Source: JBDRGD01 sp043818095 (GTDB taxonomy: Bacteria; Chloroflexota; Dehalococcoidia; Dehalococcoidales; RBG-16-60-22). From it: 7,187 bases of DNA. The translations under genes and the position numbers were made by a program. The notes under the pieces are model-generated. The model was given only the letters and a program-made list of their open reading frames with translations, was not told the origin of the DNA and did not search any database. Positions 1 through 5,962 of the stretch are shown one piece after another. Where the stretch lies: positions 1-7,187 of the forward strand of contig JBDRGD010000059.1 of the NCBI GenBank assembly GCA_043818095.1. Reading direction: 5' to 3'. Each line of letters opens with the position of its first letter. The stretch's first letter is position 1.

Positions 1-1
1 G

Positions 2-286
2 AGCGGGAAAGTAGGGCTGGTGCCCAAGGTGCTGGAGGAGGTGGCTCCTTCCGCTAAGAATACCGTGGCCGTGGTCTGCGGCCCGCCGATTATGATACGG
101 TTTACCTTCCCCGCACTGGAGAAGCTGGGATTCGCCCCGGAACAGATGATTACCACCCTGGAAAAACGGATGAAGTGCGGCCTCGGCAAGTGCGGGCGCT
201 GCAACATCGGGGAGGTTTATGTCTGCCGGGACGGGCCCGTCTTCAGCTACGCGCAGATTAAGGGTTTCCTCTCCAGCGAATACTAA
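2..286 (+). CDS. FAD/NAD(P)-binding oxidoreductase, C-terminal part (hydrogenase/anaerobic sulfite reductase gamma-subunit type)
   Basis: This is the 3' end of a gene that enters from the left edge; the frame is open from base 2 and stops at TAA 284-286. The 94 visible residues hold the end of the NAD(P)-binding half of a ferredoxin-reductase fold (VVCGPPIMIRF, the usual CGPP motif) followed by a DHODB-type [2Fe-2S] domain with cysteines spaced C-x4-C-x2-C-x7-C (MKCGLGKCGRC to VYVC, bases about 176-226) and the ending DGPVFSYAQI. This layout is typical of AsrB, the sulfhydrogenase gamma subunit (HydG) and related subunits that move electrons between NAD(P)H, FAD and a partner iron-sulfur protein in the cytoplasm. 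The partner would lie upstream, outside the window. GTG at base 20 is only an internal codon, since the family needs a much longer N-terminal FAD domain. The family is clear; the exact substrate is not. Confidence 0.85.
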   Translation, partial: SGKVGLVPKVLEEVAPSAKNTVAVVCGPPIMIRFTFPALEKLGFAPEQMITTLEKRMKCGLGKCGRCNIGEVYVCRDGPVFSYAQIKGFLSSEY

Positions 287-292
287 AAAAAG

Positions 293-329
293 AAAATCCC
301 CGCCCCTTAAAGGGATAACGGGGATTTTT
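293..329. terminator. Bidirectional rho-independent terminator between convergent genes
   Basis: A 10-bp stem pairs 293-302 (AAAATCCCCG) with 319-328 (CGGGGATTTT). The 16-base loop contains a smaller inner pairing (CCCT with AGGG). Read on the plus strand it ends in five Ts (325-329). Read on the minus strand it ends in TTTTCTTTTTTT (about 296 down to 285). It begins seven bases after the plus-strand stop and would also stop transcription of the minus-strand operon. Confidence 0.85.
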
Positions 330-344
330 CTGCCCTTCTTTAAG

Positions 345-370
345 AAGCGGGCTTAGCGGCCCGCTTTTTT
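345..370 (+). terminator. Second hairpin plus T-tract, overlapping the end of the receiver gene
   Basis: The arms 345-352 (AAGCGGGC) and 359-366 (GCCCGCTT) form an 8-bp stem with a 6-base loop, followed by TTTT, the shape of an intrinsic terminator for the plus-strand gene. The right arm and T-tract are also codons for the last residues (KKAGR) of the minus-strand receiver, whose TAA stop (353-355) lies in the loop. On the minus strand the same stem is followed by TTCTT, a weaker signal. A competing pairing of 332-335 with 349-352 is possible. Confidence 0.6.
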
Positions 371-751
371 CAGATGCTTCTCCACCCTTGCCAGCAGGTC
401 TTTGGGGGTGACGGGCTTGTCGATATAGTCCTCGGTTTCCAGGGTATAGCCCCGGCTGCGCGCCAGGGACGTATCGCCGCCTTTAGTAGAGAAGCTGGTC
501 AACATCAGCACCGGAATCTTGCTGAGCTCCGGGTCACTCTTGAACTGCTCCGCGGCGGTGAAACCGTCCTTCACCGGCATGATAACGTCCAGCAGGATCA
601 GGTCCGGTTTCTCCTCCCGTGCTTTCCGCAAGCCTTCCTCCCCGTTCCCCGCGACAATCACATCATAAGGCTGGCTCTTCAGGACGGTCTGCGTGGAATC
701 AACAAAATCAGGGTCGTCATCGATAAGCAGGATTTTGGCTTTTGCGGCCAC
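353..751 (-). CDS. Stand-alone response regulator receiver protein (distal of two)
   Basis: This 132-residue protein is a CheY-like receiver domain and nothing else. Visible residues are the acidic pocket DDD at 11-13, the phosphoacceptor Asp55 in LILLDVIMP, the switch Thr85 in VLMLTS and the conserved Lys112 in IDKP. There is no DNA-binding or enzymatic output domain, so it must act by protein contact or pass phosphate on in a relay. The start is GTG (749-751), chosen because AAGGAGG (760-766) lies 8 bases upstream. It follows the other receiver by 27 bases and is the last gene before the terminators. The stretch between Thr85 and Lys112 is a few residues longer than in CheY, as in its neighbour. 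The likely phosphodonor is the histidine kinase two genes upstream. The family is certain; the target is unknown. Confidence 0.93.
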   Translation of the reverse strand: MAAKAKILLIDDDPDFVDSTQTVLKSQPYDVIVAGNGEEGLRKAREEKPDLILLDVIMPVKDGFTAAEQFKSDPELSKIPVLMLTSFSTKGGDTSLARSRGYTLETEDYIDKPVTPKDLLARVEKHLKKAGR

Positions 752-759
752 GGTAATCG

Positions 760-766
760 CCTCCTT
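760..766 (-). promoter_or_regulatory. Ribosome binding site deciding a GTG start
   Basis: AAGGAGG on the minus strand lies 8 bases before the GTG at 751-749. No ATG stands at an equivalent distance, so the site supports GTG as the start of the distal receiver gene. Confidence 0.8.
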
Positions 767-778
767 ATTCCAGGTTTC

Positions 779-1180
779 TCAGGCTTTCTTGCGCTTGCCC
801 ACAAGTTTGCTGACACGGTCAATCAGGACATCGGGGGACATGGGCTTTTCTACGTAGTCGTCCACATCCAGCTCCAGTCCGGTCTCCAGTTCGTAGCGGC
901 GGCGGGAGGCTTCCTCACGCACGGAGGTCAGCACCAGTATCGGCATCTTCCTGAACTTTGCCCACCGCGGGTCCTGGAGCTCCTTGCAAACGCCGAACCC
1001 GTCCATCTTGGGCATCATCAGGTCCAGGATCATCAAGTCGGGGTTTTCCGCTTTCATCGTTGCCAGACCCTCAAGGCCGTCATGGGCAGCAACCACGGTA
1101 TAACCCTGGGATTCCAGAATCATGGTTACGGCATCAAGGATATCGGGGTCGTCATCGACAACTAAAATCTTGCCGGGCAT
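779..1180 (-). CDS. Stand-alone response regulator receiver protein (proximal of two)
   Basis: A 133-residue single receiver domain. Signature residues are DDD at 9-11, phosphoacceptor Asp53 in LMILDLMMP, Thr85 in ILVLTS and Lys112 in VEKP. The charged tail KLVGKRKKA ends the protein and no output domain follows. ATG at 1178-1180 is preceded by GAGGAGG (1186-1192), five bases away, inside the 16-base gap after metF. Its length, the key-residue spacing (Thr to Lys is 27 residues in both) and a shared ETxxD/E-DYxxKP block match the next receiver, suggesting tandem duplication followed by divergence. Its position after a histidine kinase and metF suggests it takes phosphate from that kinase and acts on the complex or on another regulator. 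The role is inferred. Confidence 0.94.
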   Translation of the reverse strand: MPGKILVVDDDPDILDAVTMILESQGYTVVAAHDGLEGLATMKAENPDLMILDLMMPKMDGFGVCKELQDPRWAKFRKMPILVLTSVREEASRRRYELETGLELDVDDYVEKPMSPDVLIDRVSKLVGKRKKA

Positions 1181-1196
1181 CGTTTCCTCCTCTGCA

Positions 1197-2114
1197 TTAT
1201 ACTATCGGTCTGGGCATAAGTCCAGCCTTCTCCACGATTTCCGCGACAATGTCTTCCCAGCCCACCGCCATGATGTGGATACCGTGCACACCGGAGATAT
1301 CCTTGACCTGCTCGATAATCTCCAGGATAATCTTGACGCCCTCTTCCTTGGCGCTGGCGGCACCCTCCAGGCGGGTAATTATCTCATCCGGGACTTCCAC
1401 GCCGGAGACATAGTCCCGCATGTAGCGCGCCATACCCACGGAGCGTATCGGGATGATACCCGCCAGGACATGCACCTGCTTGTCCAGACCCTTGTCGCAG
1501 ACCATTTCCATGTACCGGGCGAACTTGGGGACATCATAGACGGCCTGCGTCTGGATGAAGTCCACGCCCGCCTTCACCTTCTTCGCCAGGCGCTGCACGC
1601 GGTATTCGAACGGGTCCGCGAAGGGATTAGCCGCCGCGCCGATGTATATCGGCGTTTCCCCGGAGATATCATCGCCGGAGAGGAACTTCTTCTCGTCGCG
1701 CATCGTCTTCAGCATGCGGATAAGCTGGATGGAGTCGATATCGAAGACGCCCTTCGCGCCGGGGTGGTTACCGAATTTCTGGTGGTCGCCGGAGAGACAG
1801 AGGAAGTTGCGCACCCCCAGGGCAATCGCCCCCAGCACGTCTGACTGCAGGGCCAGGCGGTTGCGGTCCCGCACGACCATCTGCATCACCGGCTCCACGC
1901 TCTGCTGCATCAGAATCGCGCAGCCGGCCAGACTGGACATGCGCACGATGGCCGTCTGGTTGTCGGTGACATTGACCGCGTCGCAGCAGAGGCGCAGCTG
2001 CTCCCCCTTGCGCTGGACTACCGCCGGGCTGGTGCCCTTGGGCGGCCCTGCTTCCGCGGTAACCCCGAACCTTCCGTTATCTAAAATCTTTTCCAGATTT
2101 GAGCCAGCCTTCAT
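1197..2114 (-). CDS. metF: Methylenetetrahydrofolate reductase, catalytic flavoprotein subunit (MetF)
   Basis: This cytoplasmic flavoprotein reduces 5,10-methylene-THF to 5-methyl-THF, the last step of the methyl branch of the Wood-Ljungdahl pathway; it also supplies methyl groups for methionine. The 305-residue protein has the single TIM-barrel length of bacterial MetF. Family motifs visible are AEAGPPKG near the N-terminus (Glu21 matches the catalytic acid), LSGDH at about 107-111 as part of the flavin site, ANPFADP at about 162-168, and FIQTQAVYD at about 187-195 for folate binding. The start is taken as ATG 2112-2114, eight bases after AGGAGG (2123-2128) and sharing one base with the kinase stop (TGATG). 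The codon just before it, GTG at 2115-2117, is an alternative. MetV lies upstream, separated by the kinase gene, so this belongs to the MetVF type, which takes electrons through partner proteins. Confidence 0.95.
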   Translation of the reverse strand: MKAGSNLEKILDNGRFGVTAEAGPPKGTSPAVVQRKGEQLRLCCDAVNVTDNQTAIVRMSSLAGCAILMQQSVEPVMQMVVRDRNRLALQSDVLGAIALGVRNFLCLSGDHQKFGNHPGAKGVFDIDSIQLIRMLKTMRDEKKFLSGDDISGETPIYIGAAANPFADPFEYRVQRLAKKVKAGVDFIQTQAVYDVPKFARYMEMVCDKGLDKQVHVLAGIIPIRSVGMARYMRDYVSGVEVPDEIITRLEGAASAKEEGVKIILEIIEQVKDISGVHGIHIMAVGWEDIVAEIVEKAGLMPRPIV

Positions 2115-3562
2115 CACCTTTTCCTCCTCGACTTCGTATGTTTGGGCAGGATAAAACTGAACCGGGTGCCCACGCCGGTTTCCGGATTGGGACTATCCAC
2201 CCAGATCTTACCGCCGTGTGCCTCCACGATTCGACGGGTAATGGAGAGACCGAGACCGGTGCCCTTCACGTCCACGTTACTCGCCCGGAAAAAGTCCTCG
2301 AAGAGCTTGGGCTTGTCGCCCTCGGGAATACCGATACCGGTATCGCTCACCTCCACCAGGATTTTCTTCTTGTCGGGTTCGCTTACCTTAATGGTTATCT
2401 CCCCCTCGGGGGTGTAGTTGATGGCATTGTTCACCAGGTTGGTAATCGCCTGCTGCAGCCGGGCGCTGGAACCTTTAATCTTGGGCAAGCCTTCCGGCAT
2501 CTCCACGTGCAGCTTGATGCCCTTCTCTTTCGCCAGCTGGCGCTGACCGTCCAGCGAGTTCTTGATCGCCTGCCGCAGGGAAACGTCCTTCATTTCCTGG
2601 ACAATCTGTCCCGTCTCGATACGGGGGATGTCCAGCAGGTCGCTGATGAGTCCCAGCAGCTCGGTAATCCGCTTGGCGCTGCGCTCCAGCATGTTCCGCT
2701 GTTTGTCGGAAAGCTCTCCGGCGTAGCCCCCCAGCATCACCCAGAGAAAGCCCTGGATGGCCGTCAGCGGGGCCTTGAGGTCATGGGCGGCGATGCCGAT
2801 GAAGCGCAGGAAGCGCTCCCGCTCTTCTTCAAGGTCAGAAATCTCGTGGGAGGCCTGCGCCAGCTCCCCGTTTTTCTCCACGAGAAGTCGTTCTCTCAGC
2901 TCCACGACCTCGCGCTGGCGCTTGCGCAGCTCCCCGGAGACCGCCGTGGCGATATAAGTGGTGGCGAACAGTATCGAGGTCAGCGCCGCCATGATGGCTA
3001 CGATGTAGCTCCCCTCCCGGTACACTCCCGGGACGGCGAATCCCCTGAGATTGATGTGAGGAATCACCGAAGCATACTCCAGTCCAACCAGCGCGATAAC
3101 CAGGATAATCGCCAGGGTCGCCAGCAGGTAGACCCGGCGGTAACTGAGGACGATACTGGCGGCGATAACGTGGAATACGAAGAAAAAGATAAAGGGGTTT
3201 TCAATACCGCCGGTGAAGTGCAGGAGCACGGTCAGCGTGAACAGGTCCAGTATGATGTTGATGTAACTGAGGCTTCGCCCCCGCCGTATGATTACTTCTG
3301 CGGTCCTCTCCCGGTCCAGCGCCCTTACATGGCCGAAGAAGACCAGGTTATACACCGCCATGAAAGCGCAGACGATATAAACGGGGACGGTGGGGAAACC
3401 GATATCGAAGACCCGTGAAGCAATCAGGGTAGCGGTGAGTACCCCGATGACGGCGAACCAGCGCATATTGGTGAACACGTGGAGACGCATCATCAGGGTA
3501 GCTTCTTCCGGGCTGCGCTCCGTGTCCGGCGTGCTGGCTAGCTTGTCATCAAATTCTGACAT
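2114..3562 (-). CDS. Membrane sensor histidine kinase
   Basis: A 482-residue kinase. Residues about 35-208 are strongly hydrophobic with roughly six membrane segments (near 35-52, 60-78, 99-116, 122-140, 144-162, 186-206) and no large extracytoplasmic domain, so the signal is probably sensed in the membrane. A charged coiled-coil linker (about 210-252) leads to the HisKA domain with His260 in AAHDLKAPL. The HATPase domain follows with the N box NLVNNAINYTP (from 375), G1 DTGIGIP (407-413), F box FEDFF (421-425) and G2 GTGLGLS (434-440), so all catalytic boxes are intact. The ATG at 3560-3562 has no strong ribosome site, and Met24/Met25 are possible alternatives. The gene lies 35 bases after metV and overlaps the metF start by one base. 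The two downstream receivers are its likely partners. The signal is unknown, though a redox or quinone-linked cue is plausible. Confidence 0.93.
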   Translation of the reverse strand: MSEFDDKLASTPDTERSPEEATLMMRLHVFTNMRWFAVIGVLTATLIASRVFDIGFPTVPVYIVCAFMAVYNLVFFGHVRALDRERTAEVIIRRGRSLSYINIILDLFTLTVLLHFTGGIENPFIFFFVFHVIAASIVLSYRRVYLLATLAIILVIALVGLEYASVIPHINLRGFAVPGVYREGSYIVAIMAALTSILFATTYIATAVSGELRKRQREVVELRERLLVEKNGELAQASHEISDLEEERERFLRFIGIAAHDLKAPLTAIQGFLWVMLGGYAGELSDKQRNMLERSAKRITELLGLISDLLDIPRIETGQIVQEMKDVSLRQAIKNSLDGQRQLAKEKGIKLHVEMPEGLPKIKGSSARLQQAITNLVNNAINYTPEGEITIKVSEPDKKKILVEVSDTGIGIPEGDKPKLFEDFFRASNVDVKGTGLGLSITRRIVEAHGGKIWVDSPNPETGVGTRFSFILPKHTKSRRKR

Positions 3563-3597
3563 CGTGCGCGAACATCTCTGCGGCGGCCTGCCGCGTA

Positions 3598-4293
3598 CTA
3601 CTTAACCGCGGTCTCCGCTTTCGCGGTGACCACACCGCACTCCGATTCCACCTCCGCCTGTCGCGGTCCGCCGGAGGAGCTGGCGCTCCAGTCTTTCACC
3701 GGCTCAATCTCGTCCAGGATATCCAGCCGCCCGATGGCCTTCAGGCGGTCATGGATTAGCTGCCAGGCACAGGGAATGTCACGGGAAATCTCGCACTTTC
3801 CGTCGGAGGAGCCCCCGCAGGGGCCGTTCAGCAGGCTCTTGGCGCAGCGCACTATGGGACAAATGGCTGCCGTATGCCCCAGGACGCAGCGCCCGCACTG
3901 CATGCAGACCTCCTGGAAATGCCCCGGGCTGTCCTCAATGCCGAGGAACATGGTATCCAGGCCGGGGAAGACCAGCTTCTCCGTATGCAGGGCCAGCATC
4001 TGTACGCCAAAGGCGCAGACCAGCGCCAGGACGGCGTCCGCCGCGGCCACCCCTTCTTCATTCTCATCCAGGGCATACCGGGTCAGCTCGTCACAGCTCG
4101 TCGGCACGGAAACCCAGCCGGTCACTTCCTTCCCCGCCGCTTCGAGTTTCTCCTTCATGCCCATCACCTCGGCCTTGCCGCCGGTGCGGCACATCGTCGC
4201 GCAGGTGCCGCAACCCACGATAAAGACCTTCTGGCTCTTCTCCAGGAACTGCAGTATTTCCTCGATAGGTTTCTGGGCACTGATTGTCTTCAT
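3598..4293 (-). CDS. metV: MetV, zinc/iron-sulfur partner subunit of methylene-THF reductase
   Basis: A 231-residue cysteine-rich protein of the methylene-tetrahydrofolate reductase C-terminal domain family, called MetV when encoded separately. MetV pairs with MetF and links it to electron-donor modules such as Hdr or Rnf-type proteins. Visible motifs are VGCGTCATMC (Cys28, 31, 35), SCDE (Cys67), CMQCGRC (Cys130, 133, 136), ICPIVRC (Cys145, 150), NGPCGG (Cys159) and Cys167/175, enough for several metal or Fe-S sites. The last 30 or so residues are low in complexity and probably flexible. ATG 4291-4293 follows GAGGTGG (4301-4307) by seven bases. The ATG overlaps the TGA that ends the nuoF reading frame, so translation coupling to nuoF was the ancestral arrangement. 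The stop is TAG. The metal content of this protein is inferred from the family. Confidence 0.92.
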   Translation of the reverse strand: MKTISAQKPIEEILQFLEKSQKVFIVGCGTCATMCRTGGKAEVMGMKEKLEAAGKEVTGWVSVPTSCDELTRYALDENEEGVAAADAVLALVCAFGVQMLALHTEKLVFPGLDTMFLGIEDSPGHFQEVCMQCGRCVLGHTAAICPIVRCAKSLLNGPCGGSSDGKCEISRDIPCAWQLIHDRLKAIGRLDILDEIEPVKDWSASSSGGPRQAEVESECGVVTAKAETAVK

Positions 4294-4424
4294 TTCGCCA
4301 CCACCTCATTCCCGGGTATTTTGGCTTCGTAAGCATCCGGAAAGTATTTTAACGTATCCAGCACCGCGTTCGGCGCCGCCTGCCCCAGCCCGCACAGGGA
4401 GGAGCTCATCATGACACCGGCAAG
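4290..4424 (-). pseudogene. Severed C-terminal segment of the NuoF-like subunit, in frame after the premature TAG
   Basis: Translation in the same frame after the TAG at 4427-4425 gives 44 codons that are clearly the missing end of NuoF. They start LAGVMMSSSLCGLGQAAPN, continue to LDTLKYF and close with TGA 4292-4290. SLCGLGQ carries the fourth cysteine ligand of the NuoF [4Fe-4S] cluster (residue 370 of the full frame). The TGA overlaps the metV ATG as ATGA, the coupling expected at the real gene end. No base is gained or lost, so this is a single-codon interruption and not a frameshift. Whether it is translated depends on readthrough or on whether the TAG is real. Confidence 0.85.
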
Positions 4425-5501
4425 CTACTCCATGGTTTTGATGTCCCGCTTGTTCCCCTTGCCCCGGCAGAAAGCGGAGAGCGTCTCCTCCAGCACCTTC
4501 GTCCCCTGCCGGCAGGGCGTGCACTTGCCGCAGGACTCCTCCGTGAGGAACTCCATCGTCCGGTAAACGATATCCAGGACATCACGGTCTCCGCGGAAAA
4601 CGGTGACCGCCCCGGCCCCGAGGATATCCTCGAAAGCCAGCAGGGCGTCCAGCGTCGCCGCGGGGAAAATCCGGCCGGTGGCGCCGCCCACCTGTATCAG
4701 CTTTACGTCCTCCGCCCCGGCGATGTCCTCCACCAGCTCCCGCATCTTGCTCCCCAGCACCAGCTCATAGACGCCGGGATTGGCCACGTCGCCCGCCACG
4801 GAAAAGACCTTGGTGCCCTTGCTGCGCTCCGTGCCCATCTGGCTGTACCACTCCGCCCCTTTGAGGACAATGCGCGGGATATTCATCAGGGTTTCCACGT
4901 TGTTTATCGTCGTCGGTTTCGCCCATAGCCCGGCGATGGTGGGGAACGGCGGGCGGTAGCGGGACTCGCCGCGCTTGCCCTCGATGGACTCCATCAGGGC
5001 GGACTCTTCACCGCAAACGTAGGCGCCGACCCCGTCCCGGATGTTAATCTGGAAACCGTCCAGCAGTTTGGCGGCTTTCGCCTGGTCGACGGCATGCTGG
5101 ATAAGTTCGTGGAGATAATGGTATTCGGCGCGCAGGTAGATAAAACCCTGCTTTGCGCCCACGGCATGACCGGCGATCGCCAGTCCCTCCACCAGAGTGA
5201 AGGGGTCGTTCTCGATGATGTAGCGGTCCTTGAAAGTCCCCACCTCCCCCTCATCCGCGTTGCAGATAACGTACTTCTCGTCCGCCGGGGTATTGCGGGC
5301 GCCTTCCCACTTGATGCCGCAGGGGAAACCGGCGCCGCCCCTCCCCCGCAGCCCGGACGCTTTCACCTCGCCGATGACCGCTTCCGGGGTCATCTTGCGG
5401 GCTTTCTGCAGCGCCTTGAAGCCGTCATGGCGGAGGCAGGTCTGGATATCACGGGGATTAATCACCCCGCAATTCTTCAAAACCACTTTTTCCTGAGGCA
5501 A
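4425..5501 (-). CDS. nuoF: NADH:acceptor oxidoreductase NuoF/HoxF-like NADH- and FMN-binding subunit, interrupted by in-frame TAG
   Basis: NuoF-type subunits oxidise NADH with FMN and pass electrons to a [4Fe-4S] cluster. With the start used here, 358 residues precede the TAG. Motifs seen are the FMN/NADH glycine loop GLRGRGGAGFP (about 50-60), NADEGEVGTFKDR (about 81-93; relatives usually have P for V), GAYVCGEESALMESIEGK (about 159-176), the SLBB-like region around SVAGDVANPGVYE, and SCGKCTPC (Cys324, 327, 330). The TAG comes before the fourth cluster cysteine, so the short product should lack a normal N3-type cluster. The start is TTG 5499-5501, seven bases after AGGAG (5509-5513); an upstream TTG at 5514-5516 overlaps that ribosome site. 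It follows nuoE by 23 bases. There is no extra ferredoxin tail of the HydB kind. The gene is either newly inactivated, read through, or affected by a base error. Confidence 0.9.
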   Translation of the reverse strand: MPQEKVVLKNCGVINPRDIQTCLRHDGFKALQKARKMTPEAVIGEVKASGLRGRGGAGFPCGIKWEGARNTPADEKYVICNADEGEVGTFKDRYIIENDPFTLVEGLAIAGHAVGAKQGFIYLRAEYHYLHELIQHAVDQAKAAKLLDGFQINIRDGVGAYVCGEESALMESIEGKRGESRYRPPFPTIAGLWAKPTTINNVETLMNIPRIVLKGAEWYSQMGTERSKGTKVFSVAGDVANPGVYELVLGSKMRELVEDIAGAEDVKLIQVGGATGRIFPAATLDALLAFEDILGAGAVTVFRGDRDVLDIVYRTMEFLTEESCGKCTPCRQGTKVLEETLSAFCRGKGNKRDIKTME

Positions 5502-5508
5502 AATCTCT

Positions 5509-5513
5509 CTCCT
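5509..5513 (-). promoter_or_regulatory. Ribosome binding site deciding a TTG start for nuoF
   Basis: AGGAG followed by AGAGATT on the minus strand places TTG 5501-5499 at the usual distance of seven bases. An earlier in-frame TTG (5516-5514) would put this site inside the coding region and has no comparable site of its own. Confidence 0.65.
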
Positions 5514-5524
5514 CAACCCGGAGG

Positions 5525-5962
5525 CTAGGAATAACCGTGGAGTATCCGGGCGATTTTCTTCGGGTCCAGGTTGCCGTGCGGGTCGTCATCGATGAGCATC
5601 GCTGGCGACTGGTCACAGAGGCCGATGCAGTTGGTCAGCTCGAAGGAGAAACGCCCGTCCGGCGTGGTCTCCCCCGGTTTGATACCAATCTCCCCGGATA
5701 TCGCCGCCACCACCATTTCATATTCCTTGAGGTGGCAGGGCAGGCTCTTGCAGATGCGGATAACGTGCTTCCCCCGCGGGCCGGTCCCCAGGAAAGAATA
5801 GAAGGTCGCCGCCCCGTAGACCTCGTGCAGGGGCAGGCCGCAGGACTTAGCCACACCGGCCAGCACCTTTTCCGGAAGGCCGTTGTTTTCCGCTTTCGCT
5901 GCCTGCAAACGTACCAGCAGCTCGGCGTAGGCTTCTTTGGTATTCGCTGCTTTCTTGCTCAT
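5525..5962 (-). CDS. nuoE: NuoE/HoxE-like thioredoxin-fold [2Fe-2S] subunit
   Basis: A 145-residue protein of the 24-kDa complex I subunit family. It holds a thioredoxin-like [2Fe-2S] cluster next to the NuoF flavin. The four ligands are Cys71 and Cys76 (ICKSLPC) and Cys112 and Cys116 (NCIGLC), the standard C-x4-C and C-x3-C pattern. The N-terminal helical part carries the family stretch EVYGAATFYSF (47-57). The start is ATG 5960-5962, which overlaps the TGA of the preceding gene as ATGA, so translation is probably coupled; a longer in-frame opening back to 6079 lies inside that neighbour and is not used. The stop is TAG, with TGA nine bases further on. Together with the neighbouring NuoF-like and HoxU-like proteins it forms a soluble NADH-dehydrogenase module, and no membrane subunits of complex I are seen. 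Confidence 0.95.
   Translation of the reverse strand: MSKKAANTKEAYAELLVRLQAAKAENNGLPEKVLAGVAKSCGLPLHEVYGAATFYSFLGTGPRGKHVIRICKSLPCHLKEYEMVVAAISGEIGIKPGETTPDGRFSFELTNCIGLCDQSPAMLIDDDPHGNLDPKKIARILHGYS

Noticed and set aside
374..1165. 263-codon open frame on the plus strand across both receivers
   Set aside because: It spans two well-supported minus-strand genes and their gap, has no recognisable domain and no ribosome site of note.
2099..3418. 439-codon open frame on the plus strand opposite the histidine kinase
   Set aside because: It is rich in His, Gln, Arg and Asp with no domain pattern, while the minus strand holds a kinase with all its motifs. It is a by-product of GC-rich codon use.
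4425..4427. Pyrrolysine at the nuoF TAG
   Set aside because: NuoF needs no pyrrolysine, known uses are methylamine methyltransferases, and three nearby genes use TAG as an ordinary stop. Suppression is possible, but nothing in the window shows pyrrolysine machinery.
4306..4524. 72-codon minus-strand frame around the nuoF break, suggesting a frameshift
   Set aside because: Its reading does not match NuoF. The true continuation stays in the original frame after the TAG, so the break is a nonsense codon and not an indel.
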